Positions 1-7,870 are shown, counted from the stretch's first letter. The stretch is DNA of 64,000 bases from CAZUGO01 sp964619935 (GCA_964619935.1 CAZUGO010000079.1:1-64000), one strand, 5' to 3'. The notes: a model not told the origin generated them from the sequence alone. Translations and numbers: made by a program.

Positions 1-130
1 CGGGCCAGACGGTGCTGCCACAGGCGACGCGTCGCATCACTGGAATAACGGGACATGGGGCCCTCCTGGGCTGTGAGGATTCAGATCGCTCGCAGGCCAG
101 GATAACCCCCCGGTCAAGAATGGTTCTCGT

Positions 131-1375
131 GTGCGCTCACACGGCTGGAACGATATTCTGGTGGCGGACGTCGACGTGGACGCCTCCGGCTGCCAGCGGA
201 TCACGGACATTCTCGTAAACGACGGCAACCCGCCGGAGAACACCTTCACCCCTTTCGAGGGGATCCCCGAATCGTCGCTCCAGGGCACCTTTGACACCGC
301 CGTGTTCGATATCAACAACGACGGCGCCCTCGACCTGGTGCTGGGCCGCTGCGGCGGCACCCAGGTGTGGATGCAGGTTCCTCAGGTGTTCGCTGCTTTT
401 GCCTTCCCCAACGGCCTGCCGTCGGGGCTGGTGCCGCCCGGGGTTCCGATCGACATCGAGGTGGAGATCAGCGGTATCGGCGGTGCGCTGGAAGAGGGCA
501 GCGCCCTGCTGCACGTCGCGCTCGACGACCACCCGTTCAGCAGCTTCGCCCTGACACCCCTGGGCGGCGATCTGTTCCAGGCCACCATTCCGGCCGCGGG
601 CTGCTTGAGCCAGTTGCGGTTCTATTTCAGCGCGGAGATCGAGGGCCAGGGTCAAATCCACACCAACCCCGCGAATGCTCCGGACTCGGCCTATAGCCTG
701 ATCGTCGGCACCGGCACTCAGGTGATGCTGGAGGACGACCTGGAAGGCGCCGCAGACGATTGGATCGTGATCAACGACCCCGGCCTGCTCAACGGGGGCT
801 GGGAGCATGCCGATCCGGTCGGCACATGGTACGAGGGTCAACCGGCCGCTCCGGAGGACGACGCCAGTGAACCGGGGGTGATGGCCTTCGTGACCGACAA
901 CGGTCTACCGGGCCAGGATGCCGGCGTTCACGACGTCGACGGCGGCCCGACCCGGCTGATCTCACCACCGATGGATGTCAGCAGCTTGGCCGTCGCGATC
1001 CACTACCGCTGCTGGGTATTCAGTGCGACGGGGACCCCGGATACCCTGATCACCGAGGTGTCGAACAACGACGGCCAGACCTGGACGTACGTGGATGCGG
1101 TCAGCGACACCGGTGGTGCCTGGGAAGCACAGAGCTTCGTGATCGCCGATTACGTCGAGCCGACCGATGTCGTCCGGGTGCGCTTCACCATGTGTGACTG
1201 CCCGAACGACTCCATCTCCGAGGCGGGAATCGACGATCTTGCGGTGGAACGGGTGGTCTGCAGCGCGCCCTGTGCAGCGGACCTCAATGGGGACGGCGCG
1301 ATCAACGCCGCCGATCTGGCCATGCTCATCGGCGCCTGGGGACCGAACCCCGGCCACGTGGCCGACCTCACTTGA
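131..1375 (+). CDS. Secreted FG-GAP/dockerin-like protein, 5' part missing or interrupted
   Basis: The reading starts at a GTG, but this is only the first start after an in-frame TGA at 74-76; the codons between 77 and 130 already read as the same kind of protein, so the true N-terminus probably lay further left. Residues 1-80 resemble FG-GAP/VCBS repeats (DVDVDASG, then FDINNDGALDLVLG). Residues about 200-380 look like a concanavalin/MAM-type surface domain rich in Asp and Gly, with paired cysteines. The C-terminus carries one type-I-dockerin-like repeat, ADLNGDGAINAADLAMLIG, and stops at ADLT exactly where a second repeat would begin. Such proteins are exported in Phycisphaerae; the ligand is unknown. 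It faces msrBA convergently. Either a pseudogene, a sequencing error at 74-76, or a genuinely short protein. Confidence 0.6.
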   Translation: MRSHGWNDILVADVDVDASGCQRITDILVNDGNPPENTFTPFEGIPESSLQGTFDTAVFDINNDGALDLVLGRCGGTQVWMQVPQVFAAFAFPNGLPSGLVPPGVPIDIEVEISGIGGALEEGSALLHVALDDHPFSSFALTPLGGDLFQATIPAAGCLSQLRFYFSAEIEGQGQIHTNPANAPDSAYSLIVGTGTQVMLEDDLEGAADDWIVINDPGLLNGGWEHADPVGTWYEGQPAAPEDDASEPGVMAFVTDNGLPGQDAGVHDVDGGPTRLISPPMDVSSLAVAIHYRCWVFSATGTPDTLITEVSNNDGQTWTYVDAVSDTGGAWEAQSFVIADYVEPTDVVRVRFTMCDCPNDSISEAGIDDLAVERVVCSAPCAADLNGDGAINAADLAMLIGAWGPNPGHVADLT

Positions 1376-1398
1376 GGAAAGGGGGCTGTCCCCTTTCC
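1376..1398. terminator. Inverted-repeat hairpin between convergent genes
   Basis: GGAAAGGGG (1376-1384) and CCCCTTTCC (1390-1398) form a perfect 9-bp stem with a 5-base loop directly after the stop codon. There is no T run, so it is terminator-like at best and may equally be part of a small dispersed repeat. Confidence 0.4.
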
Positions 1399-1427
1399 GA
1401 TCTGTCCCCTTTCCGATCCCCTTTCCG
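1386..1427. repeat. Short tandem repeat, 16-bp unit
   Basis: CTGTCCCCTTTCCGA occurs at 1386-1400 and again at 1402-1416, followed by a shortened third copy TCCCCTTTCCG at 1417-1427. The first copy provides the right arm of the adjacent hairpin. Confidence 0.7.
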
Positions 1428-1457
1428 CCCCCGTGCAAGACTTGGAGCTTCAAACGA

Positions 1458-2579
1458 TTACCATGGGTTCCGGACGTGGCACGCCCGTCCGGTTCTTGTG
1501 ATGTAGTCCTGATGGTAGTCCTCGGCAGGGAAGAAGGTCATGGCCGACTGCACCTGCGTGACGATCTTTCGCCCGTGGAAAGGTTCGGACTGTTGCAGCT
1601 CCTGGATGTAGGCCTGGGCGGCCTGCTTCTGGTCATCGTTGACCGTCCAGATGCCCGAACGGTATTGCGCCCCGACGTCCGGTCCCTGACGGTTAAACTC
1701 GGTGGGGTTGTGCATCACGAAAAAGGCCTCCAGCAGGCGGCGGTAGCTGATGCGCGAGGGGTCGTAGACTACCTTCACGGTTTCGGCGTGGCCGGTCGGG
1801 TCGCCGCACACCTGTTTGTAGGTTGGATTGTCGAGGTGTCCCTGCATGTAGCCGCTAACCGCTTCGATGACGCCCGGTCCTTGCTGGAAGTAGTGTTCAA
1901 TCCCCCAGAAGCAGCCGCCGGCAAAATAGGCGACCTCGGTTTTCACCGGCGCCCCGTGGGCACCGGCGGGCTCGCTCTGGGCGGTCTTCTCCGGCGGAGG
2001 CAAATGGTCTTTGTCGTAGAACCGAAGGGAGGCCGAATTCAGGCAATGGCGTTGCCCCGTCGGCTTGGGCCCGTCATCGAAGACGTGTCCGAGATGGGCG
2101 CCGCAGCGGGCGCAGTTGATCTCCGTCCGGGTCATGCCGTGGGCGCGGTCCTGCTTGCGGGCCACGTGCTGCGGATCGAATTCCTGCCAAAAGCTCGGCC
2201 AGCCCGTGCCGGAATCGAACTTGTGGGCGCTGGAAAACAGAGGCAGGTTGCAGACGACGCAGGCATAGGCGCCGTCCTGCTTGTTATTCAGGAGCGTGCC
2301 GCAGCCGGGCGGCTCAGTGCCGGCCTTCTGGGTGATGCGATAAGCCTCCGGGTCGAGCTTCTCGGCCAGGCGGGCCACTTGCGAGGGCGGCAGAGGCGCA
2401 ATGTCGTAACCGGCCTGCGAGTATTTCATGTCCATCGTCTTCTTCGAACCTCCAGCATGGGCCATGACGACTTCACCCGGCGCCCCCGACCGAGACACCT
2501 CCGGCGTTTGCGGACGACAGCCGCCCAGCAGGATCAGCAGAATGGCCGCCACGGTCAAGCTCAGGCGAATCTCAGCCAT
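1458..2579 (-). CDS. msrBA: MsrB-MsrA bifunctional peptide methionine sulfoxide reductase, lipoprotein
   Basis: This 373-residue protein repairs oxidised methionine: MsrB reduces the R form and MsrA the S form of methionine sulfoxide. A hydrophobic N-terminus ends in a lipobox (LLGGC, Cys21), so it should be anchored outside the cytoplasmic membrane. MsrB occupies about residues 50-190, with zinc-binding CxxC pairs at 107-110 and 156-159 and the catalytic RHC at Cys179. MsrA follows, with the catalytic GGCFWG motif at 221-226 and a late YHQDY. Many bacterial fusions have the order A-B; here it is B then A. The start is supported by GGGAGGTG just upstream; TATACT at 2609-2604 on the minus strand is a possible -10 box. 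It stands alone. Confidence 0.95.
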   Translation of the reverse strand: MAEIRLSLTVAAILLILLGGCRPQTPEVSRSGAPGEVVMAHAGGSKKTMDMKYSQAGYDIAPLPPSQVARLAEKLDPEAYRITQKAGTEPPGCGTLLNNKQDGAYACVVCNLPLFSSAHKFDSGTGWPSFWQEFDPQHVARKQDRAHGMTRTEINCARCGAHLGHVFDDGPKPTGQRHCLNSASLRFYDKDHLPPPEKTAQSEPAGAHGAPVKTEVAYFAGGCFWGIEHYFQQGPGVIEAVSGYMQGHLDNPTYKQVCGDPTGHAETVKVVYDPSRISYRRLLEAFFVMHNPTEFNRQGPDVGAQYRSGIWTVNDDQKQAAQAYIQELQQSEPFHGRKIVTQVQSAMTFFPAEDYHQDYITRTGRACHVRNPW

Positions 2580-3612
2580 CCACGCACCTCCCTTTCAGGT
2601 CATAGTATAGCGCGCCGACCTTGAGGCTTCAGGCCCCAGGTCCTAGCCCAACCTTCGCACTTCGTCACCTCGGGCGGCCTTCCCGGGGGCGGGAGAGGGG
2701 ATTTTGGGCGAAGGTCTGCACTACAGATCCATGGGGTGGTCCTGTGATCAGCCTAACTAACTAGGAACTGCCAGCAAGGCCAGGGGTGGGTGGGGGCTGG
2801 GGCGGATTGGCCAACCGGATGGGTACGCCAGCACGCTGCTGAAGCATCGTGATAAACGAAGCGCCCATCAGCGCCATGCCGAAGGACGCCCCCTGTGGGC
2901 GTCCGCTCCAGGTGGTCAGATGGGGCGCGCCGGTCAGTCGCAGCGGGCCCGGATCGGCGGCAGGCAGCCATGCCGGGGATTGCTGGCAAGTCAGGCGGGC
3001 CGCGCGGCTACGGAAAGTCGCGCCTCCCAAGAAAATCCGAAAAATACAGCCATTGGGCCCCTTGCGGTTAGGTTCCCGAGAAAAGCGTACAAACTGTAAC
3101 ATGTTTATTTATAGTCAGTTACAATCTTGCCCGTGGCGCGTTTCGGGGGTGTTTTGATGCGTCTCCGATGAGAAAGTCGATCAGAGAGGCTCTATCGAGT
3201 TCCTGTGTAAACAGTTTAATGTAAACAAGTTACGCATCAAAAAGGCTGTGAAATTATTCGTTGTGTATGGCGTTGGTTAGCATCTATCTGGTTTGCAGCC
3301 TGGGATGGTCCGGCGATTCCATGCTGCTCAGCCACCCGGGTGCCGCGGGAAGGGATCGTGACTCGGGCCCGGTAGGGGTTGTGAGCTGGCGCGGTAAGGG
3401 CTGGACGCCGGCGCCGTACGCGCCGGCTCCCAGCGCGGTACGGAACGGCCGGCGGCGCAGCAGGCGCCGGACCTCAACACCCCGGGGGTACGGTCAGAAC
3501 ACCCGGCGGTCGCGACCCGGTTTCCGCACTGGGGCCGGGCATCCTCCACGGAAGGTGTATCCACTACGTGGCCCGGGGCGCCTCATTGTCCTGCCCAAGC
3601 GGGCGCGGTGTC
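2580..3612. other. About 1 kb without a convincing gene
   Basis: The open frames here are in conflicting directions and have no recognisable protein character. The left part (2640-2760) is G/C rich and holds the msrBA promoter side. 3060-3260 is strikingly AT-rich, with the near-direct repeat TGTAAACAGTT / TGTAAACAAGTT around 3205-3232 and several words shared with the intergenic region at 9.75-9.83 kb. 3290-3600 is GC-rich and full of potential stems. It may contain a promoter region and a structured RNA. Confidence 0.5.
3401..3433. other. Strong hairpin in non-coding DNA
   Basis: GCCGGCGC (3407-3414) pairs perfectly with GCGCCGGC (3420-3427) across the loop CGTAC. GCTGG on the left and CCAGC on the right extend the stem after a small internal loop. 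There is no T tract. It could belong to a structured RNA or a REP-like element. Confidence 0.4.
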
Positions 3613-3634
3613 AGCACCCGACTACTCGGGTGCT
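3613..3634 (-). terminator. Hairpin at the end of the fluC/DUF190 group
   Basis: AGCACCCGA (3613-3621) and TCGGGTGCT (3626-3634) form a perfect 9-bp stem with a 4-base loop. The loop contains the stop codon of the DUF190 gene. No T run follows on the minus strand, so the termination role is uncertain. Confidence 0.4.
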
Positions 3635-3975
3635 GCTTCGGGCGGCTGGGCCCGATACTTGATCACGCGCACCCGTTCCAGCGTGACCAATCCCTGGGTG
3701 ATCATGGCGTCCAGGTAGGGCAGCAGTTCATCGATCTTCTCGCGGCTGTCGACCAGCTCGACGATCATGGGCAAGTCCTGGCTCAAGCGCAGAACCTTGG
3801 CGGTATGCAGCCGGCTGCGGGCACCGAACCCCATCGGGCCGCGCAGCACGGTGGCGCCGGCCATTCCCAGTTCGCGGGCCTTGAGCACGATGGCTTCGTA
3901 GAGCGGCCGCCCGTCCCAGCAATCGGATTCGCCAAGGAAGATGCGCAGCAAGTAGCCGTCCTCCGGGATCTTCAT
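3622..3975 (-). CDS. DUF190 family protein next to fluoride channel
   Basis: A 117-residue soluble protein that matches the DUF190 family by its opening (EDGYLLRIFLGESD), the central RGPMGFG turn and a ferredoxin-like alternation of strands and helices resembling PII-type proteins. Members are very often encoded beside crcB/fluC, as here, five bases downstream of the channel gene, so a regulatory or accessory role in fluoride resistance is likely. No catalytic motif is visible. The function of the family is not established. Confidence 0.85.
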   Translation of the reverse strand: MKIPEDGYLLRIFLGESDCWDGRPLYEAIVLKARELGMAGATVLRGPMGFGARSRLHTAKVLRLSQDLPMIVELVDSREKIDELLPYLDAMITQGLVTLERVRVIKYRAQPPEAAPE

Positions 3976-3980
3976 GGGGG

Positions 3981-4376
3981 TCAGCCTCCAAAGATGACCT
4001 GTCCGCCGCGATAGCCCAGCCAGGCCGCCAGCAGCCCCAGGCCGTTTTGCAGCAAGACATTCAGCAGTGCCGCGGCGAACTGGCGGTCATCGATCAGCGA
4101 CACCGTCTCGATGCCGAACGATGAGAAGGTCGTGAACCCGCCCAGCAGGCCGATCATGATCATCAGGCGGTAGGCTTCCCGCACGGTCTGGGCGCTGCTG
4201 AAGAACGCCCCGGCGACGCCGATCGCCAGGCACCCAATGACGTTGACGGCCAGCGTGCCGATGGGAAAGGTTCCCTGGGTGAGGCCTTGGCTCCAGCCGG
4301 ACACGCCGTAGCGCAGCAGGGTGCCCGCAGCGCCGCCCGCGGCAATCAGCACGATGCGGATGATGTCGTTGGACAT
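3981..4376 (-). CDS. crcB: Fluoride channel FluC/CrcB
   Basis: A 131-residue inner-membrane protein with four predicted membrane segments. It carries the family signatures GTLLRYG near residue 18, the conserved Asn in NVIGC (residue 45) and the phenylalanine-box motif GGFTTFSSF at about 79-87. FluC dimers expel fluoride passively down its gradient. It is translated between the GlmU-like gene (40 bases upstream) and the DUF190 gene (5 bases downstream), suggesting one transcript. I looked for a fluoride riboswitch in the 40-base gap and saw none. Confidence 0.93.
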   Translation of the reverse strand: MSNDIIRIVLIAAGGAAGTLLRYGVSGWSQGLTQGTFPIGTLAVNVIGCLAIGVAGAFFSSAQTVREAYRLMIMIGLLGGFTTFSSFGIETVSLIDDRQFAAALLNVLLQNGLGLLAAWLGYRGGQVIFGG

Positions 4377-4416
4377 GATGCGGTGCTCGCGACCAGGTGC
4401 TCAGGCGACCCGCGGG

Positions 4417-5640
4417 TTAAAGCGATTCACAGGATGCGGCAATCGGCGGCAGTGTCAAGAACCAGTCGCGCTCCACGTCCAGCATGTCGCGATTGCGTCG
4501 GGCCATGGTACGCCGGGCCACCTCGAGGCAGCGCTGCGGCTCGTAGGGTTGGTCCTGCTGCTCGGTGACGAACCGGAATGAGGGCGTGAACGGCGCGTTG
4601 CTGCGCCGGCCGGCGATGCTGCTGCCGAAGCCGATCACGCACCCGGTGGTTAGCGACTGGTCGATGCCGATCTTGGCGTAGTCACCAATCAGGGCGCCCA
4701 TGAAGCGCCGCCGCGTCGGCACGGCAGCGCCGCAGACCGGCACACTGATTTCTCCGTAGGTATTCTTCAGGTTCGATGTGGTGGTGCCGGCGCCGAGGTT
4801 CACCCACGTCCCGACGACCGAATCGCCACAGAAGCCGTGATGCTGTTTGTTGGAGCGGGCCATGATCACCGAGTTGCTGATCTCGCCGCCGACCTTCGCG
4901 CCCGGACCGATGGAGACTTGCTGCCGGATCCACGCTCCGGCATTGACCACGGCGTCGTCCGCGACGCACACCGGGCCCTGGATCACCACGTTGGAGTGGA
5001 CGGTGACCCGCTTGCCCACGAAGATCGGGCCGTCCTGGGCATCGAGCACGGCGCCCGCCCGGACCACGGTGTCGGCACCGACGTGAAGGTGGGATTCGTT
5101 GATCCGGTGCACCCCGGGATGCAAGGTGCCGTGCACGCCGGCGCTGGATGGATCCCAGTCAGCGAGCAGCAGCTCGCGGTGATTGGTCAACAGATCCCAG
5201 GGATAATGCAGCACGATCCCGCGGACCGGCAGGCGCGGGACGCCGTCCAGCCGTTCCGCCAGGCGATCCGGGTCGGCGACATCCTGCGGGGTCAGACCCT
5301 CGGCCAGCCGGGCATCGCAGCGGACACACGCCACGGTGTCGTCGATCATGCCGACGCCCGGTCGCGGGAGCGGTTGCTCGTCACCCAGCGGGATCCAGCG
5401 TCCGTTGGCCAGCAGCACATCGGGCTGCAGCGGTTGGTTGACCGGAGCGCGGCTGCGGGCTGCGGTGAGCGCCGCCAGCTCGGCCCGCACCCACCAGCCG
5501 GCCAGCTCAAGGTTCAGCGTTTCCTGGCAGCGCTCCGCCAGCGTCCGCCGCCCACAGGCCAATTGGAACACCGCCCGCCAGTAGGTCAGCGGCAGGAACT
5601 GTCGCCAGGCATGGTCCTCGAAAATGAGCAGGCCGCTCAT
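4417..5640 (-). CDS. GlmU-like sugar-phosphate nucleotidyltransferase/acetyltransferase
   Basis: The 407-residue protein resembles the divergent GlmU family seen in Bacteroidetes and Planctomycetes. The N-terminal part has the short opening with the PLTYWRAVFQL segment (around residues 17-27) and a degenerate nucleotidyltransferase domain. From about residue 180 the sequence becomes a left-handed beta-helix of isoleucine/valine-rich hexapeptides (for example VHSNVVIQGPVCV), the fold of acyltransferases; GTWVNLGAGTTTSNLKN matches the active-site region of GlmU. It may make UDP-N-acetylglucosamine or another activated sugar for cell envelope synthesis. The canonical GxGTRM pyrophosphorylase motif is not visible, so the substrate is uncertain. 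First gene of the crcB/DUF190 group. Confidence 0.8.
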   Translation of the reverse strand: MSGLLIFEDHAWRQFLPLTYWRAVFQLACGRRTLAERCQETLNLELAGWWVRAELAALTAARSRAPVNQPLQPDVLLANGRWIPLGDEQPLPRPGVGMIDDTVACVRCDARLAEGLTPQDVADPDRLAERLDGVPRLPVRGIVLHYPWDLLTNHRELLLADWDPSSAGVHGTLHPGVHRINESHLHVGADTVVRAGAVLDAQDGPIFVGKRVTVHSNVVIQGPVCVADDAVVNAGAWIRQQVSIGPGAKVGGEISNSVIMARSNKQHHGFCGDSVVGTWVNLGAGTTTSNLKNTYGEISVPVCGAAVPTRRRFMGALIGDYAKIGIDQSLTTGCVIGFGSSIAGRRSNAPFTPSFRFVTEQQDQPYEPQRCLEVARRTMARRNRDMLDVERDWFLTLPPIAASCESL

Positions 5641-5708
5641 GGTCTATAGGGTACCGCAAATCGCCCGTCGTGTTGATGGGCAGGCAGCGACGAGGGTCAC
5701 AGGTGCAC

Positions 5709-5738
5709 AAAAAAAGGGCCGGCAGAGGTGCTGGCCCT
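5709..5738 (-). terminator. Rho-independent terminator of the 6S RNA candidate
   Basis: Read on the minus strand, AGGGCCAGC and GCCGGCCCT form a 9-bp stem with one mismatch around a 6-base loop, followed immediately by seven T residues (5715-5709). No protein gene ends here on that strand, so the transcript it ends is most likely non-coding. Confidence 0.8.
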
Positions 5739-5951
5739 GTGGGTTAGTGACTCGCCTCCGCCGCAGCCGATGCCCGGGTGTTTGATGAACCCTTGCTGAC
5801 AAGGTGGGTGGCTCTGCGATGCCCGGACGTCCCGTCAAAGCGGGCATGCCCTCCAGCAATCGCGCAACGAGCCTCCCAGGGTTCACAATTAGGTTCTAAT
5901 CAAACGTTTCCAGACTGTCGCACTCGGTAGAGTCCGAGGATCACTCAACAC
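5709..5951 (-). ncRNA. ssrS: 6S RNA candidate
   Basis: The minus strand from 5951 to the terminator folds like 6S RNA, the mimic of an open promoter that binds the housekeeping RNA polymerase. Ends pair as a closing stem: GTT-G-AGTGA (about 5949-5941) with TCACTAAC (about 5749-5742), continued by CCTC/GAGG with bulges. A long irregular hairpin bounded by GGCTC/GAGCC lies in the middle. The 3' side carries CACCTTG-TCAG-CAAGGGTTCA (5806-5786), which contains a small CCTTG/CAAGG hairpin, followed by GGCTGCGGCGG. Both elements closely match the corresponding part of E. coli 6S RNA as I remember it. Length about 210 plus terminator is typical. The open frames on this strand show no protein character. 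Confidence 0.72.
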
Positions 5952-5957
5952 GTTCGG

Positions 5958-5986
5958 TTGTATCATCGGCCTGTCCGGAAGTCGAA
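5958..5986 (-). promoter_or_regulatory. Predicted promoter of the 6S RNA
   Basis: TTCGAC (5986-5981) and ATACAA (5963-5958) are separated by 17 bases on the minus strand. A start seven bases after the -10 box falls at 5951, exactly where the closing stem of the RNA begins. Confidence 0.45.
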
Positions 5987-6244
5987 CTACAACTTCTGAA
6001 AAATAAAATATGCCTCGCCGTCCTGCAAACAACATTCCAACCGGTGTAATTAATTCTGATGAAACCGCATGGCGCTGGGTTCGCGGCGCCGCCGGCCGGG
6101 GCCCCATAATCGGGTTTGCGATCGACACCGGCGGCCCGCCGGGGCGGGTTCGGCGGTTTTTGACCGTGCACGGTGGGACGGTGTGCGGTAAAACATCCCT
6201 CAGTGATTGTGGCTCTGGGCTTTTCGAACAGGAGTGTCAGGGTT

Positions 6245-7621
6245 ATGTCGCGTGTCAACCGGATCGCGATCGCCGCCTGGGCCTGCGGGCTGCTGATGTG
6301 CGGGCTGCACCCGGCTGCGTCTCAGCCGTCGGCCGACCCGTCCGACGGCGGTCAGCGCCTGGTGGTCGATCATCCCCACGTGGATCTCGGCACGGTGCGG
6401 CAGGGCGGGACCTACGAGTTCAGTTACGTGCTGCGCAACGAAGGGACGGCCGACCTGCTGATCACCCGGATTCGCAGCTTGTGCGGCTGCACCGTCACCG
6501 AGCCGCGCGAAGAGAAGCAGTTGGCTCCGGGCGAGTGGCTCACGCTGAGCGCCACTTTCGACTCCACCGACCAGGTCGGCCCCAAGACCAAGGAAATCCT
6601 GGTCTATTCCAACGCCCCGGGGTCGCCCAGCAGCTTGACCTTCAGCGCCGTGGTGGACGCCATCTACCAGCTCAGGCCCAATCTGCAACGGGTGGTGTTC
6701 AAGGATCTGTGTCGCGGCCAGGTGCTGGACCGGACGCTGGACCTGCTGGCCGGCACCCCCGGGAAGGCGCTCGAGATCGTGGCGTTATCGTTCACCCGCA
6801 GCGGTCTTTCCTACACCAGCGAGCCGATCGTCGAGAAGGGCTACTCTGGTTATCGCCTGAGTTTTGTGCTCGACCCGGACGTGCCCATCGGGTCATTCAA
6901 TACGGTGGCCCACTTGACGGTGCGCAGCGACGGGGAGCAGGCTCAGTTTGAGCTGCCCTTTGGCGGGGAAGTCATTTCCAACATTGGGGTCCAACCGCGC
7001 TTCCTGGTGGAGGTCGCGCCGGTGCTTCCGGGCGATCCGCTGACTTATGGCCGGATCCATTTGCGGGCGGTCAATCGCGACTCACCCTTCCGGATTCGCC
7101 GGGTGCACGTCGGCCCCGCGCTGACCTGCACCATCGATGAACAACAGCGCGGCCTGGAGTACATCGTGAGTCTTCAGGTCGCACCGACGGCGCCCAAAGG
7201 CCCGTTGGGTTCAACCTTGTTGATTTTCACCGACAGTCCCGATCAGCCGATCATCGACATTCCGGTGTTCGCGAACATCGGTTCGCGGGTGACGGTTCTG
7301 CCCGAGGTCGTGTTCCTGCGGCGCGATCGCCCGGAAGATCCCTGGGCGGCGCAGGTGGTCACGTTGCAGTCTGATTCGGCCGGGTTTGCGGTGGAGCGCG
7401 TCTCCTGCGACCATGCCGGCCTCGAGATCACCGAGCTGTCGGCAGTGGGCGGACAGACGGAGCGCAAGATTCGGCTGCGGCTGGCAGACGAAACGGCCGC
7501 CGGCGAATTCCGGGCGACGGTCAATGTGGTGACCAATGTTCCGGGGGCCGGCGAGGTTCAGATTCCGGTGTTTGCGGAAGTTGCCGACCCGCGGCCGGAT
7601 TCCGCCCAGTACCGTCCTTGA
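6245..7621 (+). CDS. Exported DUF1573 domain protein
   Basis: The ATG at 6245 is preferred over upstream codons because AGGAG lies just before it and a clean signal peptide follows (RIAIAAWACGLLMCG, then ASQPSA). The first domain (about residues 35-145) has the DUF1573 pattern: DHPHVDLGTVRQG, a beta-sandwich, and LCGCTV. These Ig-like domains are usually periplasmic and of unknown function. The remaining 300 residues contain further beta-sandwich repeats of similar style, each ending in a 'Y/FTDSP' or 'VNVVTNVP' strand. No catalytic motif is seen. The following small membrane protein gene begins 75 bases later and may share the transcript. Confidence 0.85.
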   Translation: MSRVNRIAIAAWACGLLMCGLHPAASQPSADPSDGGQRLVVDHPHVDLGTVRQGGTYEFSYVLRNEGTADLLITRIRSLCGCTVTEPREEKQLAPGEWLTLSATFDSTDQVGPKTKEILVYSNAPGSPSSLTFSAVVDAIYQLRPNLQRVVFKDLCRGQVLDRTLDLLAGTPGKALEIVALSFTRSGLSYTSEPIVEKGYSGYRLSFVLDPDVPIGSFNTVAHLTVRSDGEQAQFELPFGGEVISNIGVQPRFLVEVAPVLPGDPLTYGRIHLRAVNRDSPFRIRRVHVGPALTCTIDEQQRGLEYIVSLQVAPTAPKGPLGSTLLIFTDSPDQPIIDIPVFANIGSRVTVLPEVVFLRRDRPEDPWAAQVVTLQSDSAGFAVERVSCDHAGLEITELSAVGGQTERKIRLRLADETAAGEFRATVNVVTNVPGAGEVQIPVFAEVADPRPDSAQYRP

Positions 7622-7695
7622 GCCGCCGTCGCCCTCCTGGTAGGGGTACGCGGCGGTCGAGGTGCACACGCACAATTATTGAGTAAGGGGAGACC

Positions 7696-7869
7696 GTGGA
7701 GCGCACAACCCATTCGTCCGAGACCGCCGCAACCCCGGCGGGGAATTGGCCCACGGCGACGCCCGCATGGGTGGTGGCGGCCTGCGCCGGTCTGTGGCTG
7801 CTGTGGGCGGCGTTTCTGGTCTGGATGATGTTCCTGCGCATTTCGGTGCAGTCGGCCGGACCCTATTGA
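7696..7869 (+). CDS. Small single-span membrane protein (57 aa)
   Basis: A GTG start is preceded by AAGGGGAG at good spacing. The product has a polar Thr/Ala-rich N-terminus and one strong hydrophobic stretch, from WVVAACAGLWLL to FLVWMMFL, ending in a short tail. It is too short to be seen by length-based gene calling. The gene lies between the DUF1573 protein and the glycosyltransferase, and its stop is one base from the next ATG. No function can be assigned; the clear membrane segment and Shine-Dalgarno site argue that it is real. Confidence 0.55.
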   Translation: MERTTHSSETAATPAGNWPTATPAWVVAACAGLWLLWAAFLVWMMFLRISVQSAGPY

Positions 7870-7870
7870 A

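Noticed and set aside
2753..3157. Overlapping open frames of 78-113 codons on both strands
   Set aside because: They conflict with each other, have no ribosome-binding site and no recognisable protein features; the region is better seen as non-coding.
3261..3662. 133-codon plus-strand frame
   Set aside because: Arg/Pro/Gly-rich composition typical of non-coding GC-rich DNA, and it overlaps the end of the DUF190 gene.
4377..4416. Fluoride riboswitch in front of crcB
   Set aside because: The gap is only 40 bases and lacks the expected fold.
5644..6258. Minus-strand frames over the 6S candidate
   Set aside because: No ribosome-binding site or protein character; the conserved pairing and terminator favour an RNA gene.
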